NCBI GenBank assembly: GCA_030068145.1
Contig: JAPJBO010000077.1
Location: 372,001-436,000 of the forward strand
DNA from: Diplonema papillatum
Taxonomy: Eukaryota > Euglenozoa > Diplonemea > Diplonemida > Diplonemidae
Reading direction: 5' to 3'
Length of the DNA: 64,000 nucleotides
In this document: piece by piece, positions 30,901 to 41,500 of the stretch
How positions within the stretch are numbered: the stretch's first letter is position 1
How the letters are laid out: each line of letters begins with the position of its first letter
Notes under the pieces: model-generated
What the model was told of the DNA's origin: nothing
What the model saw: the letters and a program-made list of their open reading frames with translations, nothing else
Database searches by the model: none
Translations under genes and position numbers: made by a program

Positions 30901-33697
30901 CCGGGGTAAAACCATAAAACCATCGGTCGTGTTGGTGTGATCGAGAACGGCCAGCACCAGGGCTGTGTTCGTCCAGGTGACTGTCCGCTATTCTGCGACG
31001 AGGGGCACGTATGTAAGCCGGCGTCTATCCCACGGCGGTACCGCTGAACTTTGAAGTTGGAATGCACACGATCCGCAGCGATGGCCTGCATTAGCCACTT
31101 GGAGACTACCTCTTCGATCATTGTGGCCGTGCTTCAGGCGTTCAGCCCGTTTGGAGTTCCAGACCGGTTCCCGTACACTTCCCCATCTTCGATGGCAGAC
31201 ACTCTATTCGCTGAACGATAGTCTCCCCCCGGTGCTCGATCGGATTGTCTGTGGTTCTATGGAAGTTGATACCTGAGGGCGGCTTGAGGTTTTGAATCCT
31301 ATCCGCGAAGTGGAGGGTGCCGGATGTTTCGTTGTAGCTGCTGTCAGCCGGGGCTATGTTGGCGATGAGGAGCGTCCGCGACTGTCCGGAGATGAAGGCG
31401 GACTTCAGGATGCGCGTCAAGCGGCTTTCGCGGAAGGGAATGTGCTTCGAGTTGACCACGATGGCGTTCACCACCTTGCCGAGGGACGTCAAGCTCTTGT
31501 TGACGGCGACGGCTTCCTGCAGGACGGCGCCCTGCGCGCCGCTCTTCTTTGCGCGCTCAGACCCCGCCAGATCGACCATCGTCAGCGTCGACTTCGCGAT
31601 CGGAAACGCGTCTTCGTTGCACGCGTCGGGGAACGGGACCGAGTGCTTGTCCGCCCCCGACGGCTTGCGCATCGACATGCGCTCGTTCCGCCCGCCGGGG
31701 GCACCGAGGGGCGACGTGACGCCGCCGGGTTGGAACCCGGCCTGCGCGTACTGCTTCGCCAGCAGCGCCTCGATGTCCGGCGGGTTGGGGTTCCGCGCCG
31801 TCTTCCGCTGCTGGTACAAGTCGACCATAAACAGTGCGTGCGACCGGCTCGATGTGTCGTTCATGAGGGTGGGTGCCACGGACCGGTTGGCTATGGCGAC
31901 GTTGAACGCGTGGTTGACGTCCGCCTTGTCCGATATGATAAGCATCGTCGGCCGCATCACAACGACGTCGTCGCCGACTTCCTTCAGAGATAAGACCTGA
32001 GAGCGACGGTTCGAAATTGTTTCTGGCGCGGATGACTTCTTTTAGGATCGGGGGGGATTGCAAGAACGTGCTTGGAATGGGTATGTGCTCAACACCGCAC
32101 TGGTCCCGTCCGCGCCGTGTTTCGGTACTTTAAGCCACGGACACATAAGGCGGACCATCATCAGCGTGGAACCTGAGTGTCTGCAGACAGGACTGCGGTG
32201 TGAGTCTGGTTTGTCAGGCGGCTGTTCGTAGCTCGTCACAGCCAGGACCACCCGTGCTACTAGAGCACAGGCGAATCCGTCACGGGGAGAAGGCTCCTAC
32301 AACCGTGTCTGAGCAATCAGTTAAAAAACTCAGGGCACTCGCCCTGATTGTGACTGCGACTCGCTAGGCAGCACTGACTTGTCTTCTTTTTACGGTGGCA
32401 ATCTGCGAAGTAAACTCCGCAGAGCACAGTGGACATGGGGTTGCCGTGTGCAGCACCAATGGTTGAAGTACCAAAAGGAAAAGAGTGCGAGGAAGTAATC
32501 CTGCGTGCTGAGGGCAGCAAGTCGCGTTACGCGAAGTACCCTACTGGAATGGGGGGATTGCAAGAACGTGCTTGGAATGGGTATGTGCTCAACACCGCAC
32601 TGGTCCCGTCCGCGCCGTGTTTCGGTCCTTTAAGCCACGGACACATAAGGCGGACCATCATCAGCGTGGAACCTGAGTGTCTGCAGACAGGACTGCGGTG
32701 TGAGTCTGGTGCGGATGACTTCTTTTAGGATCGGGGGGGGGGGGTCAACCTCTAGAACTGGAAGGACCAAGTACTTACGTACGCCGCTCACCCGCTTCGG
32801 TCGTCGGATCTTTAGGACGATACGACAGTAGTTGTCCAGGTGGTTGGGGGTTCTTCTTCCCCAAGCAGAAAATCGCAAGAGAATGGTCCCGTCGCAGCGC
32901 TGGGGCATTTTTGCCATGCTTTCATTTCTTCGTGTGCGGGTGAGAGTTTCGCTTGAAGCTCTTGGCCTTCAAAGGAGTGACAAAGTTTTAGTTTTGCTCT
33001 TTTTACGTGTTCGTTGTCGGCAACTTGTATTGTGTTTACGGCGCCACTCTAAAAAGAAACGGGGGAGACTGCGTAAAATTTATGGCGCTTTCTCTTGTTT
33101 GTGCGCACTAGCGGGGCTCACCTGCGTAGGTAAGTCTCATGTAGTTCCCTGCCAGCTTCCAACTTTTAGGCCCAACAATGCATTGTTAACACAAGAAAAA
33201 GGGAGGGGGACCTGCTTGTTGTTGAGCAAGTCCTTCAGCTGCTCGTTGTAGATTTCGATGATCGAGAGGGCGATGACGAGGTGGTGAGTTTCTTTGCAGG
33301 TGTCCCTGTGCGCGAGCAGGTCGAAGAGGACGCGCAAAAAGATGCCCGAATCGTCGTCCAGCATGCCGTCGGCCTGGAGCCCGGTGCCGAGCAAGGTGTA
33401 CGTCTTCCCACTCCCCGTCTGGCCGTATGTGAGAATTACGTTATCGACACCTTCCAGGGTCGACTGGGTCATGTCGGAGGCCACTTTGTAGACTTCTTGT
33501 TGTGAGTCTTCTTCGTCCAACACGTAGTCGAAGCAGAACGCGGTCTGCTCCTTCAGCCGCACCGGGTTGACGCACACGCAAACGTTGGAGTCCGCCTTGT
33601 TAACGGTTGCCATCTCGTACTTTTCCTTGCTCCCCAGCTTCGGGCGGATGCGCACCGCGACCGTGACCTTCTTCCGATCCTCATCTCGGCCCTCCAT
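27951..33697 (-). CDS. Kinesin motor protein (five exons)
   Basis: Exons, minus strand: 33697-33212, 31996-31273, 30520-30006, 29607-29533 and 28628-27951. All introns are GT-AG and the phases match (0, 1, 0, 0), giving 825 residues. The motor domain spans about 10-400: VAVRIRP (13-19), P-loop GQTGSGKTYT (92-101), switch I NDTSSRSH (208-215), switch II VDLAGSER (303-310), then NKSLTSLGKV and IPFRESRLTRILK; it ends TLHFADRIQNLK. About 55-60 extra, Pro/Gly-rich residues (roughly 230-290) lie between switch I and switch II. Residues 405-600 are charged coiled-coil sequence (dimerising stalk); the remainder is a tail of unknown fold. Family knowledge: ATP-driven movement along microtubules. The N-terminal motor suggests plus-end direction; the kinesin family is not resolved. 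The 3' end is less sure: a strong alternative donor, GTGAGA, lies about 45 bases before the stop. Confidence 0.9.
32028..32738. repeat. Recent duplication of repeat F inside kinesin intron 1
   Basis: 32047-32209 and 32551-32710 are copies of the same 160-base sequence (GGATTGCAAGAACGTGCTTGG ... GACTGCGGTGTGAGTCTGG) differing at one position that I can see (GGTACTTTAAG against GGTCCTTTAAG). A 26-base word, GCGGATGACTTCTTTTAGGA plus TCGGGG, lies before the first copy (32028) and after the second (32710). More diverged F copies lie at 48515-48665 and, inverted, near 22960-23050. The duplication sits just upstream of the intron 1 acceptor. Confidence 0.75.
33085..33200. repeat. Repeat G in kinesin intron 1
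   Basis: Shares GTTTGTGCGCACTAGCGG, CACCTG...GGT(A/G)AGT, TGCCA.CT.C.AA.TTTTAG and CAACAATGCATTGTTAACACAA with 13100-13225. The palindromic AATGCATT followed by GTTAAC is conserved. Nature unknown. Confidence 0.5.
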
Positions 33698-33919
33698 CGA
33701 TACCCGACCCCCTTCACCCCAACCGCGAGTGCTGGCGCTGGGACCGACAAGCCCCGGCGAGCCCGCTGTGCGAGGGGGTGTCTTGCTGCCTCGCTGCGCG
33801 ATCGATCGTTCCCCGGTTTCTTATTTGTTTTCTTTTTTTTTTTTTCTCTGGTGTGAACAGATTCAAATTTTTCCGGGTTTTGTGCCGGGTTCTTGCCGGG
33901 TGTGGGTGCTTAGGTTTCG

Positions 33920-34352
33920 CCGGGTTTGTGCCAAATATTACTGGGGTCGAGGGTGCGGATCGCACCATCTTTCGTCTTGAAGACTTGGTATTGTGTGGCC
34001 TTATTCGCGCAGGGAACACCGGACAAACCCCTACGCCGAACACGGGGGTTTCACCAGGTTTGTGCCGGGGTCGAGGGTGCGGATCGCACCATCTTTCGTC
34101 TTGAAGACTTGGTATTGTGTGGCCTTATTCGCGCAGACAAACCCCTACGCCGAACACGGGGGTTTCACCGGGTTTGTGCCGGGGTCGAGGGTGCGGATCA
34201 CATCATCTTTCGTCTTGAAGACTTGGTATTGTGTGGCCTTATTCGCGCAGGGAACACCGGACAAACCCCTACGCCGAACACGGGGGTTTCACCGGGTTTT
34301 GTGCCGGGGTCGAGGGTGCGGATCACATCATCTTTCGTCTTGAAGACTTGGT
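33920..34352. repeat. 126-bp minisatellite upstream of the kinesin gene
   Basis: About three and a half head-to-tail units, each containing GGGGTCGAGGGTGCGGATC, CATCTTTCGTCTTGAAGACTTGG and TTGTGTGGCCTTATTCGCGC then CCTACGCCGAACACGGGGGT. The second unit has a 12-base deletion (GGGAACACCGGA lost). A further partial unit lies at 34507-34570 beyond the rRNA-like fragment. The array begins about 220 bases upstream of the kinesin ATG. Confidence 0.85.
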
Positions 34353-34427
34353 ATGGGGCAGCGAAGAGGAATAGCCTCGACACGTACTTAGTACGTTAGA
34401 AGCAATGGACGATAACTAAACCTGTCA

Positions 34428-34508
34428 ATGAACACAATTGGTGGACAAGTCTGGTGCCCGCACCCGCGGGAATTCCAGCACCAATAGCGTATACTAATGC
34501 TGCTGCTA
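34428..34508 (+). other. Fragment resembling the 530-loop region of SSU (18S) rRNA
   Basis: Reads ACACAATTGG, then ACAAGTCTGGTGCCCGCACC, CGCGG, AATTCCAGCACCAATAGCGT and ATACTAATGCTGCTGC. The eukaryotic SSU rRNA has AATTGGAGGGCAAGTCTGGT, GCCAGCAGCCGCGGTAATTCCAGC and CCAATAGCGTATATTAA here. About 80 bases match with scattered changes in otherwise invariant positions; no other rRNA part was noticed nearby. It is not a functional gene. It interrupts the 126-bp minisatellite. Confidence 0.65.
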
Positions 34509-34579
34509 TTGTGTGGCCTTATTCGTGCAGGGAATACAGGACAAACCCCCACGCCGAACACGGGGTTGTCGCACATTTA

Positions 34580-37500
34580 GTACAGCAGCCACTGAGATCC
34601 ACATGCTCCTCCTGAAGACGGATGACCGCCGAGCGCGGAGCGGACAAACTGGCCGAGAAGTGAATTGCGCACCCTGTCAAGCGAGACGGCAAGGAACTGT
34701 TCATTTCCAACCAACGGTCGCCGGACACGGCCCCGAGAGGCTGTGGTGCCGATCTCGCCGTCGCCGTGTCCCTATTCGAAGTGGCATCACCTCACGTTGC
34801 GAGTTTGTGGGAAAGACCAGCTGTCCCCAGGATATACCGGAGCCGTCTTTTCGAAGACAGGCCGAAATGATTCACTAAGGCACTGCTCCGTTTGCTGTTC
34901 TTATTCTTCGTCACTATAGAACCCCCGTCCCAGAACTCTGCCTCAGGCTTAACACATGGGTCATCAATTCGATGGCACGCCTGAGGACACCTTACTTCAT
35001 GTGGTTAATTCTGACTCATTTTGAAATAGTGGTTTCACCTCACACCATTCCTCCCATGCTTTGAACTGCGCTTTTATTGATGCAAACAAACAAACAACTA
35101 CCACGCCGACAAAAGGGGAGAAAAAAGCAGAAGCAAGTTACTCTCTTTCTAAACATCAACACATACAGTGTGTGCGGGCTGGAAGACAAGGGGTCAAAAG
35201 GCGGGGTGGTCGGTGGTGGAGGGTACAACCATAGGAACCAGGTTTGTGCGTGTATTGACGGCTACAGGAGAAGGAATACTATGAGAGGCGGTTACGCTTT
35301 TTACAACTGGACACTTAATGTGAAAACCGGAGAAGGAAAGGGAGGGGGTGTGTGAGGGCATTAGAGAAAGGGTTCAGTACAATGGAAGGTCAAATCGGTT
35401 TGTGGATGGACACGTGACGGGTGATTGGAGCTGAAGTGGCGTGTGGCGGCGACTCCTGTAAAGGAGAAGACATGTAATGCAGCTTAAAAGTGACGTCGCG
35501 AGCCAACGAAGGCCCCTCCCGCCGAGCGGATAGCTATCAAGAGTTCGGATACTACCCTGGTCCTCAACTTCAGAAAACTGCAGACACACTGTCACCACGG
35601 GTCACCTGCACTTCGGCACACAATTCCGGCTTCGAACGGTCAAGCACAAAGAGGCGCACGACCCCCACAGAGAAAGGATCCAGTCGGTCGCTCTACAGTG
35701 ACGGGCTCCCTTGACGGCGCAAAAATCGTTTTGGCACTCAAGATCTATGCGCATTGCTTGCACTTTCTTTTAGGCTGTCAGGGTTGACTGAAAGGGGGAA
35801 GTACAATCCGGAGGAAAGAAATATGGTGCGAGATGCGAGACGGGGGGTTCTTGCTTGTTGGCGTTTTTTTGTTGTGTAAGCACCTGCTTAGTAGGAAATG
35901 CTTGAGGAGACTGCCAGTTCCGATAGACAAAGGAGGTAAATGTGCTGTAGCCTGCGGCGGGCGTAAGCGCTCAACAAAGCTCGAGTATTATTATTTTTGC
36001 TGACACGAGTGGATGCCGCGCCTGTGGCAGGGAAAGAAGCTTGCGCGGTGGACTCCAGCCTCAAAGGCCAGAGTTGAAGAAGGTGCACCCGAAAAGCGGG
36101 TGTTGACACTTGCTTTTCAACTTCATATCCCTAGCTCCAGCTTCTGCTGGACTCCACCGTGTGGCCAACCCGCGAGGTGATTGTTTTTGCGCACGGCTTT
36201 ATTTTGGTTCCTTCATTTTCTGGATGGCAACCGGGGAGTATATGGGTATGCAAGTGGCCAGCGGCCTTCGCTGGGTTCCCTGTTTCTCCCGTTTGCTGGT
36301 TTTCCTACAGCGGGCAACTCCGGGCTCAAGTTGTCTTTCGTGTTATTTCAGCGCATGCTTCCTGCAGCTGCGATGTTATCCGAGACCCGCCGGACTGCTT
36401 CGTTATGCCTTCTTGAGCCCAGTGCCACGGCAGTAGGTGGGGCCAGTCTTCAAGGAGGTATGGAGATCTCTGATCGTCACGCGCCGGCGAAGCTTCTTTC
36501 AAGTGCGGCGCCGTCCTACTGCTTGAAGATTTGCTAAGCTGGTCCACTCCCCCTCCTGACAAACCGTAAAAAACCCGCCATAAATGGCGAAAGTCTCAGC
36601 TAGTGTTCGTGCAGAGCCGTGTTCCCGGCGCTTGCCCATTCATTACCACCACATCTTCTCGGGGTTGCTTGGTGAAAGACATTTGGCATGCGAATTCCAT
36701 GCAGCTCGGGTTGGATCGTGGATAGACAGCGGCAGGCAATGCAATGGAGTTCCAGGTAGAGTGGACCGGCTCAGCGCCATACAAACACGGGCACGCAGCG
36801 GCCACGAACGGCCCAAGCGCGTACGCATTTGCGAGAGAGGCGTTTTTTTCGGGTTTTTTTTTCTTTTTTCTTCTTTATTTTTTTTTGGACATGAACAACA
36901 GCAGCTATCGTGCGTGACGTTGGCCGTTTCTAAAAGCCAACATTCTCAACGGCGTCTAGGGGAAAGGGGTCGCCGCAAAGGGGAGTGCGGGAAGGATAGG
37001 GTGGGAGAAGGGGTGCACTGCACCAGCTAATAATGGGCATCGCTGTATGTTTTCCGCGCGGAGTCAGATCATCGAGAGGCGGCTGTTCACCCTGCGGGAG
37101 TGGAAGGCGTTTTCCAAAAGCACAGAAAGAAAATGCGTAGTTTTGGTTTATTCTTTTTGCGTTTCGTTGTCGACAACATTACTTACTTTCAGCGTCTTTT
37201 CATGCCTTTTAGTGACGGTATTTTGGGTTTTCTTTCTTTGCCATGGATTTTCTGGACTTTATGGTGCCGTAGAGTTGTCTTACTCTCTCTATGCCGCCCA
37301 CGTCATGTAAAATGGGGTGTTGTGAAGGGGCGACGATTTCTTCCATACGAGGGCGGGTGATCTTCCGCCTATTAATGAGACGGAACGGCGGTAAAAGTTA
37401 TATATTCAGTTTCCTAGCACCGGGGGGGTCGCTCTCTGAAAACCCAAAAAGTATGAACCGGGATGTGTGTGCAAAAGTGGCACCCGCGTCGTGCTTCGAG

Positions 37501-38540
37501 ATTGCTGCGAGCGGAGGTTTGATCCATGAGGATTCATAGGTTAAGCCCACACCCACGTGGCGTTGACTGTGGCTGGCGTCGAAGAAGCGACGGCCCGACG
37601 TACACGATCGACGGGATCGTCAAATGTCGCTACTTCCCATTTCTGCACCCGGGATGCGGGCAACGTTCACGCATTTGCCTTGTGGCACTCCTTGGGTAAT
37701 ACCAGTGGTAACTATAGGCGAACACCGCATGGTTTACATAGTAGCGTACAAGAGGGTAGAAAGCACACCTTCGAACAACCGCGAACTAACCCCAGTGCTT
37801 GATGCCCGGCGGCGCGGTGCGATTTCCTTCATCTCCATCGGTACGAAGGCTGCACGATACGAGGTGGTGCCCTGTCAGGTTCATTGGTGTGCGACGACGT
37901 CGACTGCTTTCAGCAAGCGACAAAGAGGGTCAATGTTGCGGTACCGGCGATCGCGTGCCGTCCGTAGTCTTTCGACTTTCTCTCGTTTATTGTTCGCTGG
38001 TTCCATCCGCCCTTGACGCCCCTGCTTGAGGGTAGAAACAAAGTCGCGACACCCAAACCCCATTCCTGAGTTTTCTTCCGCACCCTGGCTCGAAATCGCT
38101 CTCAGAAAATGTTTTGGGACGCGTCTGGGCCCCAAGATACCAGGGCTCGGGCTGGGAAATTCTGAAGCTGGGGAAGTGCACACGGGGATGAGCCCGACTC
38201 GTCCGGTCTGGCAGGCAGAGCGGTTTGCAACAGATTCGAAACTAGCTCAAACGAGGTAGCACGCTCGCAGGGTTAGGGTTGGCGGGAGTAGTTGCACCCG
38301 CCGCGGGAAAACGCCGCGAAAATAGCGGAAATAAGAGCCCGCGCAACCGGCCGCCCGAAGCCAAGTTCGGCGGTACCCGGCGAGGGGTAAATTACGGTGT
38401 TTCTTCTCGGGATGGCGACGAGGTAACAACCTTTGTACAAGTGTTAGTTCTCGTCGGGATTGTATTGATCATCTAGAATCTTCGATCTTATACGACAAAC
38501 CCCCCGAGACACTGAGCGACCGGCCTCTATCGGCTGTGCC
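34580..38540. other. 4-kb stretch without a supported gene
   Basis: No frame shows a recognisable family. Contains repeat D on the minus strand (35870-35960), a partial repeat E (36710-36774, GTGGACCGGCTCAG end), a T-rich run near 36845-36885 and a single GGGTTAGGGTT near 38270. An AT-rich block (37120-37190, TGCGTAGTTTTG and TTGTCGACAAC) resembles 55030-55075. Confidence 0.4.
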
Positions 38541-38550
38541 AAAGCCAAGC

Positions 38551-41500
38551 TCAGCGGTACTCGGGGGTATATCTGCGCGGCACGGATGGTGTTGTGGCGG
38601 GAACGCATACCTCGAAGGGCACTGTCGAGTGCAGCCTGGGCGTGCCGGCCGCGGGGCCGGCGCTCGACGTTGCGTGGGAGAAGCGCCGGATGGTGACCTC
38701 CGGGGCCTTGCCGCCGAACTGCTGGCCGTACGAGGTGCGGCCGTCGAACTTGGCGGTGGTCGAGACGGTCAGCGAGTTCGACCGGCGGCTCATCGGCTGC
38801 CGCGCCGGCGACCGGCCGCCGCCGGTCCGCGCGATCGAGTCGCTGGTCCGCCGCCGCGACGACGCGAAGTCGTCTGCGTACGTCGTCGTGCCCTCGAACG
38901 GCACCACCCCGCGGCTCACCGACGCCGCCACCGACGACCGCCGGCTGCTGCGGTTCACGCTGACGCGCACAGACGTGTGCGTGCCCACACGCCGCTGCGA
39001 CTGGTCTCGGCTTAGACGCCGGGTCGACGGGTCTGCATCGGAGATCCGGCGCTGCGGAGTCGATTCGAACGCCCTGCTCCTGCTCTCGCTGTCCCGGCGG
39101 CGCGAAAGCTTGTCGTCGACGACTCTGCGGTGCGAGCCGGCCGCGCCGACGGGCAGCGTCGCGCCCAGCGGCGAGCCCCCCGCCGCCGGCATCTGCGGGA
39201 ACGCCGTGTACTCCCGCTCCGCCGAGAACGACCGGACCGCGAAGTCCTTCGACTTGTGCGCGGCGGCGGGCACCGCGTCGCCGCGGCGGCGGGTCGGCGA
39301 GACCTGCCGGCTCTCCGCCGCCAGCTGCGCGTCGACGTGCTTCTGGATCACCTTGTCCAGCACCGCCGACCGGCCATCCGCGTACGCGGAGCCATACGTC
39401 GTTTCCCCGTAGAACGGCGCGTTTCCCCACGCGAGTTCTTGGATGGGGGTGCGGCCGGGGGTTCCGTCTGCGCGGCTGTGCTTGTCCGTGTATTGCTCCG
39501 AGTATGCGGTCGCGCCGCCGAACGGCCGCGAAGGGAAGCCCGCGGCCGCCGGCTTTGAAGACGGGCGGCGCGCCTGTTTTTTGGCTTCGTAGTCGCCCTG
39601 GTACGTGGTCACCGCCTCGAACCGACTCTCGCTCACGGTCGTCACCGAGCTCCGCCGCCCCCTGCCGCTGCGCTCGGCCCGCTTCGGCGAGAACTCCTTG
39701 TGGTACAGGGTGTCCGCGTCGAACGGGCGGGAGGACGCCGGGGTCGACAGGCGGCGCCTCGCCGAAGCCGCGCGGGCCAGCTCCTTCTCGACGAAGTCCT
39801 TCTGGTACGTCGTCTCGCCGTCGAAGGCGGCGGCGGCGGGGGCGTGGTGCCGCTCGCGCTTGGGGCGGGCGCGGGCGGCCTCCTTCGCGGTGAAGTCGGC
39901 GCCGTACGTGCTCTCGGCCGAGAACGCGGCGGTGGCCGCGGGGCCGGACGCCCGGCGCTGCGAGTCGCGCCGCTCGGCCCGCTTCGGCGAGTACTCGGCT
40001 TGGTACGACGTCACCGCGTCGAACGGCGCACTGGCCGCAGCCGGCGCCCGGGTTCTTTCCGAATCCCGCCTGCTCCCTTCCTTCGCGACGAACTCGGCCG
40101 CGTACGTACTCTCCCCAGCGAATGGGACGGACGGTGCCGGGTTCCTGTTCCTCTGCTGCGACGTGCGCCGCTCCGTTCTCTTCGGGGAGTATTCGGCCTG
40201 GTACGAGGTGACGCCTTCGAAAGGCGCACTCTGCAGAGCTTCCTGTCGTGCGCGCCCTGACTCCCGGCGGCCGGCTTCCTTCGGGATGAAGTCCATCGCG
40301 TAGGTGCTCTCCCCGGTGAACGGGACGGACGGCACCGGGTCGCGGTGGCGGTGCTGCGACGTTTGCCGCTCGGCGCGCTTCGGCGAGTACTCGGCCTGGT
40401 ACGACGTGACGCCTTCGAACGGCGCCGAGAGCACCGGTCGCGGGCGGCTGCGCGCGGTCGACTGCCGGCCGCCGTCCTTCGCGACGAAGTCGGCGGCGTA
40501 CGTGCTGTCCGCCGTGAACGGCACGGAAGGCATCGGGTCGCGGTGCCGGTGCTGCGACGCTTGTCGCTCGGCGCGCTTCGGCGAGTACTCGGCCTGGTAC
40601 GAGGTCACTGCTTCGAAGGGCACGCTTTGCAGAGGTTCCTGCCGCGTGCGCCCCGATTCCCTGCGGCCGGCTTCCTTCGGGATAAAGTCCATCGCGTAGG
40701 TGCTCTCCCCGGTGAACGGGACGGACGGCATCGGGTCGCGGTGGCGGTGCTGCGACGTTTGTCGCTCGGCACGCTTCGGCGAGTACTCGGCCTGGTACGA
40801 GGTCACCGCTTCGAAAGGCACGCTTTGCGGCGCTTCCTGCCGTGTGCGGCCTGATTCCCGGCGGCCTGCTTCCTTCGGGATGAAGTCCATCGCGTACGTG
40901 CTCTCCCCCGTGAACGGCACGGTGGGGGCAAGCTCCTGCTGGGCGCGTTGGGCAGCTCGTTCGGCGCGCTTCGGCGAATATTCGGCCTGGTACGACGTGA
41001 CGCCGTCGAAGGGGATGTGCTGAGGCGTTTCCGGCCGCGCCCGGACGCTCGCGGCGCGGCCTCCCTCCTTCGGGATGAAGTCCTGCGCGTACGTGCTTTC
41101 CGCTGTGAACGGGATCGTGGGCATCGGCTCATGCGCCGCCCTCGAAGAGGCTGCTTTGTCGGCCCGCTTGGGCGAGTACTCCGCCTGGTAAGACGTCATG
41201 CTGTCAAAAGGGACACGCACCGGGGTATCTCTGCGTGCGTGCATCAACTCCGGGCGGCCGCCGTCCTTCGGGATGAAGTCCATTGCATACGTACTCTCTC
41301 CTGTGAACGGCATGGTGGGTGCAAGCTCCTGCTGGGCGCGTTGGGCAGCTCTTTCAGCGCGTTTCGGTGAGTATTCCGCCTGGTACGAGGTCATCCCGTC
41401 GAATGGTACGTGCACCGGCGTCCCGGCCTTTCGCTGTGCTGTATCGGGACGTCCGCCTTCTTTCGGGATGAAGTCCTGCGCGTATGTACTCTCCCCCGTG

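Noticed and set aside
38262-38280. Telomere-like GGGTTAGGGTT
   Set aside because: Only about one and a half units, without an array; chance or a tiny interstitial remnant.
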